Source of the DNA: Solenopsis invicta
Taxonomy: Eukaryota; Arthropoda; Insecta; Hymenoptera; Formicidae
NCBI RefSeq assembly: GCF_016802725.1
Contig: NC_052667.1
Location: forward strand, 23,024,346-23,088,345
Direction of reading: 5' to 3'
DNA length: 64,000 nt
How positions within the stretch are numbered: position 1 is the first letter of the stretch; the number at the start of each line of letters is the position of its first letter. Position numbers and translations under genes: made by a program. Positions 38,632 through 51,700 of the stretch are shown one piece after another. Below the pieces are notes generated by a model. It searched no databases and was not told the DNA's origin. It was given only the letters and a program-made list of their open reading frames with translations.

Positions 38632-39046
38632 GTAAATACAATTCTTTATTTATATAAATTTAATAATTTTTTTCTCTTTTATTGCAATAAATTAAAAAAA
38701 AAGATATTTGAAGAAAGTAAATTTATATAAAATTTTATACACACATAGAGAAAAGTTGCGTTTAAATTGATGAAATCGTTTCTTCATCTTGATTTTTTTA
38801 AGTTGAGTAAAAATACATTGGAGGAAAATAAAAATTGAATTTCAAAAAATGACGTTATCAAATTTTTTTAAAGTAAATATATTATTTGTTTAAATTATTT
38901 GTTTAATTTAAATAACTAATTGTTTAATTCAAAGAATGTAATGATAGAAATGTAAAAAATAATTTATTTTTGGTTTTAAAAATATATTTATTTTATTAAA
39001 AAAAAATTTGTTTTTAATTTTTAAATGTTATGTTTGTGTGTTACAG

Positions 39047-39098
39047 TAATCATCGCAGCTTCGTGGCCGATTTACTCCGCTCGTTGCGCATCGGGTCG
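39047..39098 (+). other. Putative exon B2
   Basis: 52 bases between tgtttgtgtgttacag and gtgagt. It is about 85-90% identical by eye to B1. Joined after A3 it is open but in a different frame from B1 (NHRSFVADLLRSLRIGS). This frame change argues that the pair is not under shared protein-level constraint. Confidence 0.45.
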
Positions 39099-39159
39099 GT
39101 GAGTCATAAATTAATTTTTTTATTATATTTTAATGTTTTACAAATATCCTGCGCAGGAC

Positions 39160-41100
39160 ACTCTGTTAAAACAAAATATCGAATTTAATTTGCTGTCTCT
39201 AATTTAATCTTTTCTTCCTTATGTTTCTGTTATTCACGTAGTATACTTTATCCTTAAGACGTATAGGTGTCCTTTGAACGTTCCATGGACGTTTTTAGGA
39301 CATCTGTGTTGCGTGAACAGATGGCAAAAGATGAATAATTCCATCATTAAAATAATACAGATATTGCTTAACAAGTTAACCAGACTTCGATTTTCGCTTT
39401 TCTGAAATATCTCGTATACGTATTACCTCGTTCTCGTTTTTAAAACGATTGATTTCATCACTTCCGATACATTTCACGCGCGCGTCCATAGATGAAAAAG
39501 ACGTCGTTTGCATCCCTGAGACTTTTGGCAGTTCTGCGCGGAATTGCACTAGGCGCTTCCGAAAATCTTTAAAAGCCGTAGTTGCCAAGTTTTAAAATAT
39601 AACGCCAGGCTTTGGGACGCGTTGTCCCCCCTTTCGTAAGGGACATCACCGCAGCTTCCAGCACCATTTACCCGTTGGTAAGTTTCCAAACTTGAAAGTT
39701 TCGCGAATCGCCCATGTATGTACTGTGGAATACGTATTCGAATGCCTCGCGGAGTTTCGCATGCATCCGCTACGTGTATGCATCACCAAACTCTCTTCGT
39801 CCTCTACCCTCTCACCAGTCTTCCTCTTCCGCCTGACTCGGTGACGCGTCCCGCGTCGCGTTCGCCAACTCGCGTGATCGCGTTTTCTCGTTGAGAAAGA
39901 GCTCCCTACCTACGTCATTACGAAAAAGAGCAAGCCGAGTTTCTAATCCGCTAAAATCCGTTCTCCTCCTCCAACTTCACTACGTTTCGCAACTTCACTA
40001 CGTCAGGAGGTATGACGAGGTGGGACGGGTGGATGGGATGAGTCCTCCCTTTTTCGTCTTCGGATAAAGGTAAATAATCCGGCTTCGCGAAATAATCGGG
40101 CGTAGTTTGAATAACGGAGACGTGCTTGCGGAAAAAATTCTAAATTCCGCACAAAGCGTATTCTTCCTTTTTACCATTTTTGTACATACTTCTCAATCTG
40201 TCGTAGGGAAATGGATTTTCTAAAAAAAGAAGTTGCAAAAATATCTTATCTCGAAAACTTATGAATTTAAGAAATAAATTTTTTATCTGATTTTATTAAT
40301 TTGTTAAATATTATTTGTAACAGCAGAAATTGTAAGTAATATAATACGATGTAGTTTCGATTTTAAGAGAATTTATCAAGAATTTTATTTGATCCTCGTA
40401 TTAGTTAAGCCTGGATTTGATGAAGGTGGGAATCCGTGAAACATAATAATATATAATAGAAATAAATTAATAAGAATTTTACTTCTGATAGGACCAGAAA
40501 TCGTCTGCAATCTATTTCATCCACTGTGTCGTAGTAGTAGAAAGATGCAACAATAACGAAAGCTCAAACTTGCTGCTTGAGCTTTCAGTGCACCTGTTCA
40601 GTCGTAAAAAATTGACGGGCGACTAAATCGTGATGGAGAGTCGTGAAATCCCGTGGTACCGTACTCTGGGGTATCTATGGTCGACGCTTATATCTTGTTT
40701 GCGAAGTTTTCGCGCTCGTTCCCCGTCCGTAAAGAATGTCGCGGTATTTGCTTCGGAAGTAGACCGCGAGGCAATAACATTCGCGATCGCGCGGCGCGAC
40801 AAAAATTTGCATTTGCCTGTTATGCGAAGCGAAGTGGGTCGGGCAACATTGGATATATATACATAAGGAAAAGCGTCGCTTTTTACCATTATGACGTCGG
40901 CTTTCGAGATCATTGAACCGGCGTCAACAGTACATCCTCCTGCAGCAGAATAAAATGGTTCTGCTACAGTTATTATTCAAAATGCTTTTCTGATCGGTAA
41001 ATATTTTCGAGCAAACTCACTTATTTCAAGAATAAATTAATTTTAAAAAAAGACTCCCTACATATTATAAAATCATTATGATCGGAAAAGAAGGGCTACA
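39160..41100. other. Unique DNA with two small hairpins and a possible B3 relic
   Basis: 39644-39682 (catcaccgcagcttcc, then ccatttacccgttg, then gtaagt) weakly resembles the B cassette. Positions 40558-40586 form a hairpin with perfect 10-base arms (gaaagctcaa / ttgagctttc). Positions 40940-40969 form one with 11-base arms and one mismatch. Overlapping frames at 40623-40916 on both strands are under 100 codons and unrecognised. Confidence 0.4.
39268..39302. repeat. Imperfect inverted repeat around ccatgg
   Basis: Arms tgtcctttgaacgt and acgtttttaggaca (11 of 14 pairs) flank tccatgg. It lies downstream of cassette B2. Nature unknown. Confidence 0.6.
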
Positions 41101-41126
41101 TGTTCCATGGAAGACCCATGAAATAA

Positions 41127-41219
41127 ATATGTTACAAACAAATCCGTTATTATGCACTTTTATATTTAAATGAATATATCATAAATAAATCTGTTGTTAT
41201 ACACTTTTATATTTAAATG
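41127..41219 (+). repeat. 46-bp tandem duplication
   Basis: Copies at 41127-41172 and 41174-41219 share atat..ata-aaaa-atc.gtt.ttat.cacttttatatttaaatg. It is followed within 15 bases by ccctgaagatggctc (41231-41245), a motif reminiscent of the 3' regions of some retroelements. Confidence 0.85.
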
Positions 41220-41224
41220 TTTAA

Positions 41225-42340
41225 TGTGCGCCCTGAAGATGGCTCAAACACAAAAATAAAAAAAGACCATATGTTCGCAATATTTTCGTTCTATGAATTA
41301 AATTACGAAGCTTTATGAAACAGGTTTTGTTTATCTTCTACCACGCGAATATTCTCTTTGTTTCAATCATACTGATTTTACTTATTTTTATTTTAGATTT
41401 TGAATAAAATAGAAATTTAAATGGAAATAAGAGAAAGAGCAGAGAAATGAAAGTGTTTAAACAAAATGTTGCGTTTTTTTCCTGTAACATAATAACAGTC
41501 TGAAAGTTCCTTTTTAGCAGCAAAAGAGTTACATCAGTATCCGTTTCAGATATATCAAATCACACGGGGACAAAACGCGAGATCGATTTGAAAACGAGAT
41601 TCGCATTTACGTCGGCAGGAAATGACAGTTCAAATCGCAATCCGATTTTAGAGCAGTGGATTTGCATGAGCTGTAGTTGTTTTGGTATACGTGAAAACCG
41701 CGCGGCGAGATAGAAGAACTGCGCAAATTAGGTTCGCGGTCGCCGACCTAAAGCGCGAGATTTATTTCGCTTCCATTAGTTTATTATCAGTTTACCCGAG
41801 CTAGTAAATCGGATTTAACGCTCATTACGGAGGCGGTTCGAGAAGTGTGCGTAGCTATCGGATAAGATCGCTGGGATTCGATCCGCGAACGAGGGGACTA
41901 TCTCGCAGAGAACTCTGCTGCCGAGATCTCTGAGCCAAGTTACCGCCTGGGAACTTCCGTTATACAGAGATAGCCGAGCCGGATTTAATCCCGATATTCA
42001 ATTCGGGCAATCTGCATGAATCGGGTTACTAGAACTAGCTTTGAGCTGGCAGCTGCCGACTTGCCGATCCAAGTCTTTCTTAATGTAACAGGAAACACGC
42101 GCGAGAACCTATGTAAAAAGATAAACTTAGCATAACAACATTTCGATCGCGATAACGCGTAGCACGACCAGTATGCGTGAGCAATAAAATTGTGCACAAT
42201 GCCTCATTAACTTTATTGAATTCGATTCATATTAAATTCAAATAAGTTAATATGTGATAGTTTATTTGTGTAAAATGTAGAGTGATATCGGTTGTCTAAA
42301 TTGAATCTCATCGATATTTAACATTTTTATTTAATAAGCA
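41225..42340. other. Mixed DNA, no gene recognised
   Basis: 41500-42200 is GC-richer unique sequence containing an octamer match in ggatttgcatga near 41653-41664. The remainder is AT-rich. Confidence 0.35.
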
Positions 42341-42342
42341 AT

Positions 42343-43122
42343 ATTTTAGTGACAAAAATATGAAATAAATGAGAAGTAATATAAAAACAAAAATTTAGCA
42401 GGTATATAGTTTTGTGCGTGTTGACAATACTTAAAAAAATCAGCAATCAGTGTTATTTTTTAATCATTTTATGTAGGTGATAATAATGTAAATTGTAATC
42501 GTGAAATTTTATTACTGAATTTTTTTATATTTTTATAAAAGATTTATTGTAAACTATTTTACATTTTATCATATATAAAAATTACTGTAAAGATTAAATT
42601 GATATTTTTATAATATCTATAATGTTTTCTTTAAATTATATCACCACAAATTTTATTGCAATAAACGATATTAATATAAGACCGATAAATGATAATAGTA
42701 TAACAATAAAATAACAATTAATAGGTATGAATAAAAATGTTAGTTGCAAAAATAAATTTAAGCCGGCTATATTTCTTTATGTTTCCGTTATTGTTATTTA
42801 CTAATTACTAATATTTAATCTTTTTTTGCTAAATAATTAATAAAATAAATATAAAATAAATTAATGATTATATTTTTAATTAATTATAAAATTTGATACT
42901 TTCAAAAGCGATTTGATTTAAAAGACTCATAGATACGATTTAGATGACCGGTTACTTAAAATCTTTTGCAGCCTTTTTCTGCATAAAAACAAAAAAGGCA
43001 TAAATTAATTTGTTATTAATAAATGGCCAAGCTTAATTGTTATAACAATATCAGTATCAAATGGGATACATGCACAATAAAAAAAGTAATTTAAATGATA
43101 CGCATTTGACGACTATTCTCTA
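42343..43122 (+). repeat. Dispersed repeat family B, copy 2
   Basis: Longer, diverged copy of 5805-6288 in the same orientation. Both ends match the shorter copy (agtgacaaaaatatgaaataaatgag at the left, with gatacgcatttgacgact at the right). The centre is expanded and extremely AT-rich. No coding frame. Confidence 0.6.
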
Positions 43123-43129
43123 AAGAAAA

Positions 43130-44715
43130 AAATATATACATAAAGTGGAATTAAGGTTGTACAAAAAAATACTTAAAAGAATAAAATTATATCAGTTTTA
43201 GAGATATTGTTAACAGTACCAAAACCTTTTTCGGATAATGACTTTTGAAGCTGTACAACGATGAATGAAAACAATTGAAATTGTATTTTTCATGAGCATT
43301 TTTTAACATTTTTTTTATTATTGTACATCAAAGTTTTTAAAAATACTCATGTACGTTTCTTTTTTCCGGCCAGCATAAATAAAGTCGCAATAAACATGTT
43401 ACAACGTTGCCTCCCGTGGATCGAGATCGTTTTATGCTTTAAGCTCCTGTTCTTATGTAAATCCTTCCGCCATTGTACGTAACGTCGAGCGTTTCTGTTG
43501 CATTTGTGTGACTTTTCGCGTTGCGAGAATTCCGTTCCGGATCCCCCGACGAGCTTCTGGTGCGGGATTGAAAATATCGCCGGGAATTTATTCGACCGTT
43601 GTTAACTCGCGAGTCGTACCAGATGTTCGTACCTATGTACATAACACAGACTTCTTTCTCTCCGCGATACTCTCGATCTTCCGATACGACGCTGCCCCGG
43701 TTTTGATGCGGAAATATACGCCCGACATGTTCGCGCGCTAGTCCTTTCGACAGTAACGCTTTACTAGCGTGTCGTAGTCAAGCGACATCCAACCCTTTTC
43801 GCTCCCGAAGGACGCAACAGAATACCTCGTGAGAGAGAGGGACGCTTAGATTTTATTCCGCATTCGTCGTGTTCATCCTTTTGTATTCGGCGAAGCGTCT
43901 CGCTCGAACGAATTTTCTTTCTAGGGTATTTGTAATTCAGATTGCATTTACCTCTTTATTTATTCGCGGTATCGCGCATTCACTCGGTAATACAATCAAT
44001 TGTAGAACATTATATACGTCGTCCAACTGTAAATATACGGATATAATGAACTTATTAAAAATCTACCACTTCATTACGTGTATTTCATATAAAAGGTATA
44101 CACGTAATAAAAGTAAGTTAAATTCTCTTTCATACGCGTATTATTTCTACGGCAGAGACTCGTAACCGTTTTTCAAAGATGGCAGAAAGTAATATCGCTC
44201 TAATTTACTGAATTTTTATAATTTAACTGAAAGGCTCACAAAGGCAGGTAATTTTAATCTTCATTTGATACGTAATATTACAATATCCAATTGTTTTTGC
44301 AATCGTTATCTCAGATCCTTTACCGTCCAACCTATTTTCTCTCTTTCCCTTCTCCCCCATTCTGCTTCTCTTTTAGCTCTACTTCGTAGCTCTTTCTTTC
44401 AAGGATGTTACTCGGTAATCTGGATACTCTCCGATGCACCAGAAATAGGTAAAAGCGAAGGATTGCTAGGTCAGTGCTTTGTAATCCCGGGACCCTCCGT
44501 AGCCTGCGCACAGTCGCGCGAAATATTGGTTTGCTTATCCTACCTCGTTGAATTCAACTCTACGATTCTGTCTCCCCCGAGTGCTGCGTCATAAAAGTCA
44601 AATGGCCGCGTAAAGGAGGTGGCTCGTGTGTCCTGGAGAATTGCCAGAGATATAGCCAATACCGCGAAATTTAATTGTTTGCGAGAGAACGAGAGAGCGA
44701 ATGAGAGAGGGGGAG
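43130..44715. other. Unique DNA, no gene recognised
   Basis: AT-rich to 43350, then intermediate GC with scattered short frames on both strands (at most 112 codons). No domain or RNA gene recognised. Confidence 0.4.
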
Positions 44716-44718
44716 GGA

Positions 44719-44745
44719 AGGCAGGCAGGCAGGCAAGCAGGCAGG
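44719..44745. repeat. (GGCA)n tetranucleotide microsatellite
   Basis: Five or six ggca units, one changed to agca, followed by a ggga-rich purine patch. Confidence 0.9.
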
Positions 44746-45353
44746 GTGGGAGGGAGGGACTTTGGATTACGGTACTCTCTAGTGTAATCCGATTACGACT
44801 CAGCCTTCGACCCACATCCCTCCCCCAATTACCGCACCCCAGTCGCCGTAATTGGACCGACGTGTACTGACCGGTGTAATTTCCGTCAACGAGGTGGAAT
44901 GCATCGTTACTTGATCTCCACTTTCTGAACGACAAGTATCATCCCCCTGGCAGCGGCCACTCACGACGACGACGTGCGGTTTAAACTGGATTTTATTTTC
45001 GCGGAAAACACGCCGGTGCAATCCCAATGTCCTGTAAATCCACTTGAGTTTATCAGAAACCGGTAGCTCACGGACGAAGTACTAACGTTGATAATGGCCG
45101 ATTACGAACCGGGCTATAGAGGGATCGATAGCGGTATTAACTATTACGGCATTGAGCATCTCTGAGGGGTAGGAAGTGCCAAGTAAATGCGAGCACGAAC
45201 ACTGTGTGTAATTGACTTGATAATTAGTTAATATTATCGCACGCATAGATTGCAGCAATACGCGTTTGTTTAAGGAAATTAACGAAATAAATATTATTCG
45301 CGTTATTATGCAACGGACAGAGAGTGATTATAAGTTCTAATTATTCTATGGAC

Positions 45354-45394
45354 AATACTTTTTAATTTTTATACAGAAAATACTTTTTATACAG
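45354..45394 (+). repeat. Short direct repeat
   Basis: aatacttttta(atttt)tatacag occurs twice in tandem, the second copy lacking about 7 bases. Confidence 0.7.
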
Positions 45395-45399
45395 ACAAA

Positions 45400-48300
45400 A
45401 AATAATTCCTTTCACGTCATTGGATAGTTAATTATTTTACAATGACTTTTTATGACATAATTGTAGTGTAAAAAAGATTTAAATTTCTCAAGACGAATCA
45501 TCTCGTGTTACTTTCATTTTTCATCGATGAATTATTATTTATACCTTTTCTTTATTTTATCGTTGTTATAGAATATACATATATCATCCGCTGATTCGTC
45601 ACATTGACAGATCTTTGTAATTATTCAACTGAGATAATACTTACTCCTTGGAGAGTAACGAAGCATCAGTTGTAGGACTGATATACAATAATATATTTTA
45701 CATGTGTACATTTATCGAAGATACAAGTAACGAGTGCTTGAGGAACGAAACGATCACCAAGGGTACTCCAAACTTGGAAGTGGCTCGTCTTTCCGCGATG
45801 CGTCTGCGTTTCCCCAACTTCTCTCGCAGCCGCGGGCTATTGTTCTTTCAATAATGGACCAGCCACTTCGAGATGAGGCGAAGATCCAACAATAATGGCA
45901 CCGTGGAAAATGCTATCGATGCTACGTGTCGCGGAATGGCACACGTGAGACCACGTAGAGATAATATTTACGGTGCAGGATGCACGTTATATAAATCGAC
46001 ACGCATTCCATTTTTATCCCTCGCCATATCGCGTATCTCTCCTGCATCTTGTATCTCCCATGCTTTCAGATTCTACAAATGTGTACTGAAGTATTTTCTA
46101 TTCTATCCGCGGATCGGAATGACGTAAGTACGATCAATCAAGCACTTAGCCATTAAAGAATATTGAAATTGTAAGAAAACGCGGAATAAAAAGTGTTGCT
46201 TGATTAGTGATAAAATATAAGAAGATGAAATCTTCCGTATGAAGGAACACAATTAAAATTGTTCCTTTTTGTAATCCAATTTTCGTAAATTTTTTTTAAA
46301 TAGTGTCTGCTACGCATAAGGATTACAGAATAATGAAAAATAAATTTGGTTCCATAAAAAATATTTATTCGATTGTAAATTAATCAACTGATATGAAAAC
46401 TAATAATAATTGATAAAAATTGAAATATCACGTTGAAAATGTGATCTCTAAAAACAATATTTATCATACTTGTCTTCAACGCCTAAGATCTAATTAATTA
46501 TTAGCTTCCTAGAAAAGTTTTTCAAAGAAAAAAAAAACGTAAATTATATGAAACGAGAGTTTCTCCACTATTGTTGGAGATAGCTGAAGATATTCACTTT
46601 TTAGAACAAACTGCGCATCGCTCATACCATGGCTTATATCATGCGGCCCGTCCTCCTCTACAGACTATAAACTGCCCGTTTAGCGGACGTATCAATATTG
46701 GCTCAAAAATCGTTGATGCAGGGCGCGGGACGGCCTCCATTAAAGCCTCCGATCGTTCCCCCGTGTCCCGTCGGGCATACTGTTTTTCGAACGATCTACT
46801 GCGCGAGAGCACAAAGCAGAGGGGTCCGTCTCGTCACTGTTGTTTTGGTCGGCCGGAATTGCGTGTTGGCAGCAGCAAATGCGTTACGCTCTATCAACTT
46901 TTATCCGAACGTACCACCCGCCACCGCCCGTGCCCGTAAGCCGTGGGGACTGCCGTTGCACCGCGCTGCACCGAACCGGAGGTGTTTTGGGCTCGTGCCC
47001 GGATTTGCATGATATGGTAATTTTTCTCGATACGCGACAGCAGTGTCACACGAGCGTCCACACGATTTCTCTTTCTCTCTATCTCTTCCTCTTTCCCGGT
47101 CTATATGCGACGTATGGCGCATACGCGATACTGTATTACCTTGGACCCCCGGAGGCGCATCTAGACGCGACGAATTTTAGATCGAGAGATAGATCTTCGT
47201 ACGCGAGCCGCGAATAATCCCGCACGCTGCGAAATTCAGATGAGGGGGAAAGAACGCCGCAATTTGTTTCGCCGATGTTTTGTGCATCGCAGTTTGCAGA
47301 CGTACAATTTCCCCTTTTTGACACGTTAAAACGCCATCGTTGATCGTTCCGCGATCGAAGTCCCATTTGTAAAGGGAAACAAGAAATGTGTATAAATGGC
47401 GATTACGTTTGTATCGCTGCTGGCGTTGCTTTCTCGCGTTATTTGGTCGCGAATTGAAATAATACGAATTTCAAGCGGTTTTACACTCACAATCAGTATA
47501 TTAATAAGATAAAATGCAATAATTTGCAATATTAAATTTATCGATCCGATAAAAAATATAATTGCAATGTTAACAATCTTAATTAAAATTATCAATTACT
47601 TTAATTTCTCGAAGATTTCAATTTAACGTAAAATATATATTTTTTATTAACTCTACATCGTATTTTATTTTTCAGATATTTTGTCATTTAAAGTTATTGG
47701 ACATAAGAAAAGTAGGATACTATATAAAAATTCGCTTATTTTACTTCGATAAAATTTTCTCCATAGAATTTATTGATCAATAATCTTGCTTGATGACTTC
47801 TACATACATTAACTGGACAATATGCATTATATTAAAATATTTAAAAACGTGATGCAGAAAGTTTTAAAGCAAATTTGTTTATTATTAAATTCAGTCTTTC
47901 ATAGAGTTTTCATCACAAATTTAAAATGTGTGTTGTTGGATTTAATTATGACTCTATCTTTTATTTTTCTATATTTTTCAGAAAATTTTTCTGAAATAGA
48001 TTGCAAAATACGTTATATACTATGTAAAAACCTCTACATACGTTCTATATTTATGATTTTTATGCAACAAATATCTGCTCTCGCAATATCGTAATTGATA
48101 TATATGTTACAAAGTCTCCAGCCCTTTTTTGATCTGGAGTGTCGATGTTATATTAATATAATACCCATGCTGGTCAATACTGCGAAATACTCTTCATTAA
48201 AGTAAGAGGAGAGCAGATGTCACAGCTGGGAGAGATAGCACACTGCCGCATTGTAAAGTGGGAAGTTTAACACGCACAGAACTGTACAATGTACAGCGAC

Positions 48301-48700
48301 AATTTGGATATTTCCGTACTAAATGTACGACGTAACGTGTAATCATGTTCCGAGCCGCTTGTATTATTCATTAAATATCATGCCATTTGTAGCAGCTACA
48401 CGCGAAGAAATGACTCGGCTAAATATCAACTAGCTTAAACTTTTCCGTATTGCTGAAGGTCGGCTATTAAAGGAAAAATGTATTTACCACGAGCCATCGA
48501 GTCACGAATTTATTAGCTGAAATAAAAAGCGTACTTTAACACTTACAATTAGTAAGAAAGTGGCAGCTAGTTCCTCGCTATTTTATTTAGGTGAAACTGC
48601 ATATTCGATTTGTAATTTTATGCAGTATTCGCCAACAGATGGAGGCAGTAAAATACTCATAAATAAAGAATCACATAAAATAGAATAAAAAGTGCACTAT
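45400..48700. other. Mixed DNA, no gene recognised
   Basis: 45600-46130 and 46560-47460 are GC-richer. The latter contains ggatttgcatga (47001-47012), identical to the word near 41.65 kb. The rest is AT-rich. Overlapping frames up to 125 codons near 46.6-47.2 kb are in low-stop DNA and unrecognised. Confidence 0.4.
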
Positions 48701-51700
48701 GAGACTTTTCACTCTTGACAAGAATGAGGACAAGAAGATTCCATTTTATGAAAGAATTACTTGAGTCAAAATTGGGGTCAAGATAAAAGTTCATAAATAA
48801 AACCTATTTTGATAGTACAATTCCGTTTATTTCTACTTAAAAATTAATTTAGGAACTTTACATTTCCTTATATACATTATATAATCTTTCTATATAATAT
48901 TTCCCTATAATCTCGGCTAAGATTCTTAATCTCTCATCATCAATACTAAATTTTGTTGCGGAAATAAAATAGTATAGTGGATTTAGCTAAACGTTATTTG
49001 ACTCTAATAGCCAATTTTATGTTTATAGCAACCATTGTTTATTTTAACAATTATTATTTAACTTGTGTTGCTGTGTCTTACATTTTTTTTCTTTATACGT
49101 TGTCTTGATTAAATATGGAGAGTTGATGAACAGGAAACGATTATTCATAGCGTGCGCATAGGAGCACATCTTCGAAAGTAAGTGTCGTCGTGCGATCGTG
49201 ATGTTAAGAACCGTTAAAGTGCGCCGCTGTGAATGAAAAACGCGACGCTAAGCTGCCGCGACTTCTGTAACTCGCACGGTCTGACCTGACACGCGCCTCA
49301 TCTGCGCTTACCACGCAACCACTTTCCCGCCTTGCCTCGTGAGGCTCAGTCTTATGTGCACGGCGGCGAACACGTCTCGTTACACCGCCATCAGCTCCGT
49401 GTGCGACGAACAAACAGACCTCCCTTGCGTGAGACCTCGTTAATCTTGCGACGGGGTAACAAAGCCGTACAGGCATCCCGATGTCGTGAGGGGAATGAAA
49501 AAGACTTCTCGCCGCATACAGGGGAGAGTAATGCACGGCATTACGACGTAGGCGTGTGTAATAAAGTGAAGCAGCCACTTTACGGCAGGTCGCATGTAAA
49601 TTTTGTAATCTAAACGACGCGAAATGTCCGCCACGTCATTTCGCCTCTCGCCATTTTACGTTGTTGTCGCCGGGATTTCGTCGGACTGGATCGTTCTTCA
49701 CTTTGCCGAGTACGCGAAAACACTTTTATCATACTTGTCAATAGCGTGATAACCAATGCGTGCGAACCAATGTTATACGGCTACGCGATAACAGTTTTTT
49801 TTTTGTATCTTTTCGATATTTGAATTTGTTTTAAATAAGTGAAATGTATATTTCATAACATTGCAGATCAGCAAATTTTTACGCATTAACTATCTCGTAA
49901 ACTAAATTAATAAATGATCCACGCAATTAATTTTGTATCAGTACACATTTATTTATAATGCAATTACATTCTTATATATTTAATGTATATCTAACTTGCA
50001 TTCTGTGATGGGCTAATATATTTTAATTTTCACGCCACTACAAAATTGATCACTAACCAAAAGCTTATGATTGATTTTGCTGTCAGCTCTGCGTAATTTA
50101 ATTTATTAAATGAATGGCTTGGTAGGGATCAATCACCAACCAGGTGCGAGCATCCCATCGAATTGGAGAGCATTCCTTCCAATGTAATTTGAAGGTTCGT
50201 GAACCTGTCAGGCGTCTGTATTTGCGGATCAAGTCTACTCGGAGAGAAACAGTTTGACATTGGGGTCTAAATTGCGTTTAAATCCGATACGTACAGTGAA
50301 TTTTCCTTGAATAAAAGAAATAATCTCTCGATGTGAGATGAAGCAAACAGAAATATATATCCGCCTAAAGAAGATATTGAAAATGTAAAGAGACACGCCA
50401 AGTATATTTCTAATAATGTTTCTAATAATGTTTTTCTGCGTAAATTCAGTTAATATTTTTTATATAAAATTGTTGAAAAATTTAATTTGGCTAAATCATG
50501 CCCGGATAATATCAAGGATAATAATACATTGGTAGTCGATAAAAGACCAAACGATCTTCATGGTAAAGAGCGAACTGAATGTGCTCTTTCTATTAAAAAT
50601 TATCAAATTCATATATGAAAAAAAGTTAAACACGATCCAAATATGAAAGACGATTCTGCCATAGAAGAGAACGTATCTCGGATTTTTCAAACTTTTTTTA
50701 ATAGTAATGAGATTTCGATAGCCACTCAACGACTAACATTATTTTTTATAAGTATTTTTGCAAAATGCAAATATTATGTAATCCCAAACATTTTTACAAA
50801 AATCGAATTGATATTCTTCAACCTGTTATTTGTTGCTAGAAATCGAGATTTCCGAGAACAAATATTTTTCCACTATTAAGTGGAAATAGCATATTTAAAT
50901 GCAAATTTTGCAAAAGCAATCTATGAAGTGTCTCTGAAATCCATAAAAAAATGCTGTACTATTTTATTATTATGCGTTAACGTTACGTGAATTGCGTGTT
51001 CTTCCAAATTTGTAAAAACTATTAACACTTGACAGTTTTTAGAAACAGGAGACTGCATTGTTTTGATTTATATGTTATTTAGAGTTTTGTAAAAAAGAGA
51101 AATGAAAATTAAAAATTCAGTAAACTGATCTTATTGAAAATGAATCCATCATATCTTCTTTTGAAATTTTACTAATGACATTTGCCATTTATTTGCCATT
51201 ATGACAGACAGCGGCGATTCGACTTCGCATCGCTCGCGAAAATCGTTGAGAAGAGGAAAGGAGAATAAATTGAAAGTGATAATACGGCGCGGGCCACCTT
51301 AATGCGCTGAAACGCCTTCTATATAGCTTTGATAAAGGGACTTTTCCCGTACGATTTCGCCTTTGCATTGTGATCGCTGCAATTCTGCTGCCAAGGCTCG
51401 TTACGAACCTCAAATGGTGCCAGCTCTCTCTAAAGAACACGAAAAGTTTCCGTACGTTTAAGCAGGATTTCCATTATTGAAGCATAACACTTATTTAAAT
51501 TCGCGAATATGATGCTTTATCCAGCTTCTCTGTAATAGGAAGTCCTTCTTTGGGGCACGAGCGAGCCAAGAAGTAATAATCAAAGAGTGCCTTACGAATA
51601 TGCTGACGTACCTTGCGTTGCGCCGATTTTTTTCTATTGATAATTTAAGTTGTTATTAACATTTACAGTAAATTGCTTAATTTAGGAATATTAAAGTTGC

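Larger units (their letters stand above)
37219..39158 (+). repeat. Diverged tandem array of exon-like cassettes (C-A-B units)
   Basis: GC-rich segments of 50-440 bases sit in strongly AT-rich DNA and are related to each other. A-type cassettes end at 37289, 38118 and 38631 and share gaggcctg.gagrg and gcaac.ttg. B-type cassettes at 37565-37614 and 39047-39098 share catcgcagcttcgtggc and ctccgctcgttgcgcatcg. C-type leaders (37935 onward and about 38235 onward) share ccgaat.att.tgtgaa and ccgggagt.ccgt.aaag. Similarity runs into the flanks: atttatataaa after A, tgtttgtgtgttacag before B, and gtgagtca...ttattatattttatg plus the palindrome tcctgcgcagga after B. So genomic units were duplicated, not processed copies. 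All edges carry + strand splice-like signals. Confidence 0.75.

Noticed and set aside
40558..40586. Hairpin gaaagctcaa/ttgagctttc as a microRNA precursor
   Set aside because: Arms of only 10 bases are too short for a typical animal pre-miRNA, and no known mature sequence was recognised.
41860..41890. tRNA T-arm-like gggattcgatcc
   Set aside because: No matching acceptor, D or anticodon arms at the right spacing on either strand.
44265..47217. Several 100-125 codon frames in GC-richer islands
   Set aside because: They overlap in several frames and on both strands, with no domain or codon pattern that sets one apart.
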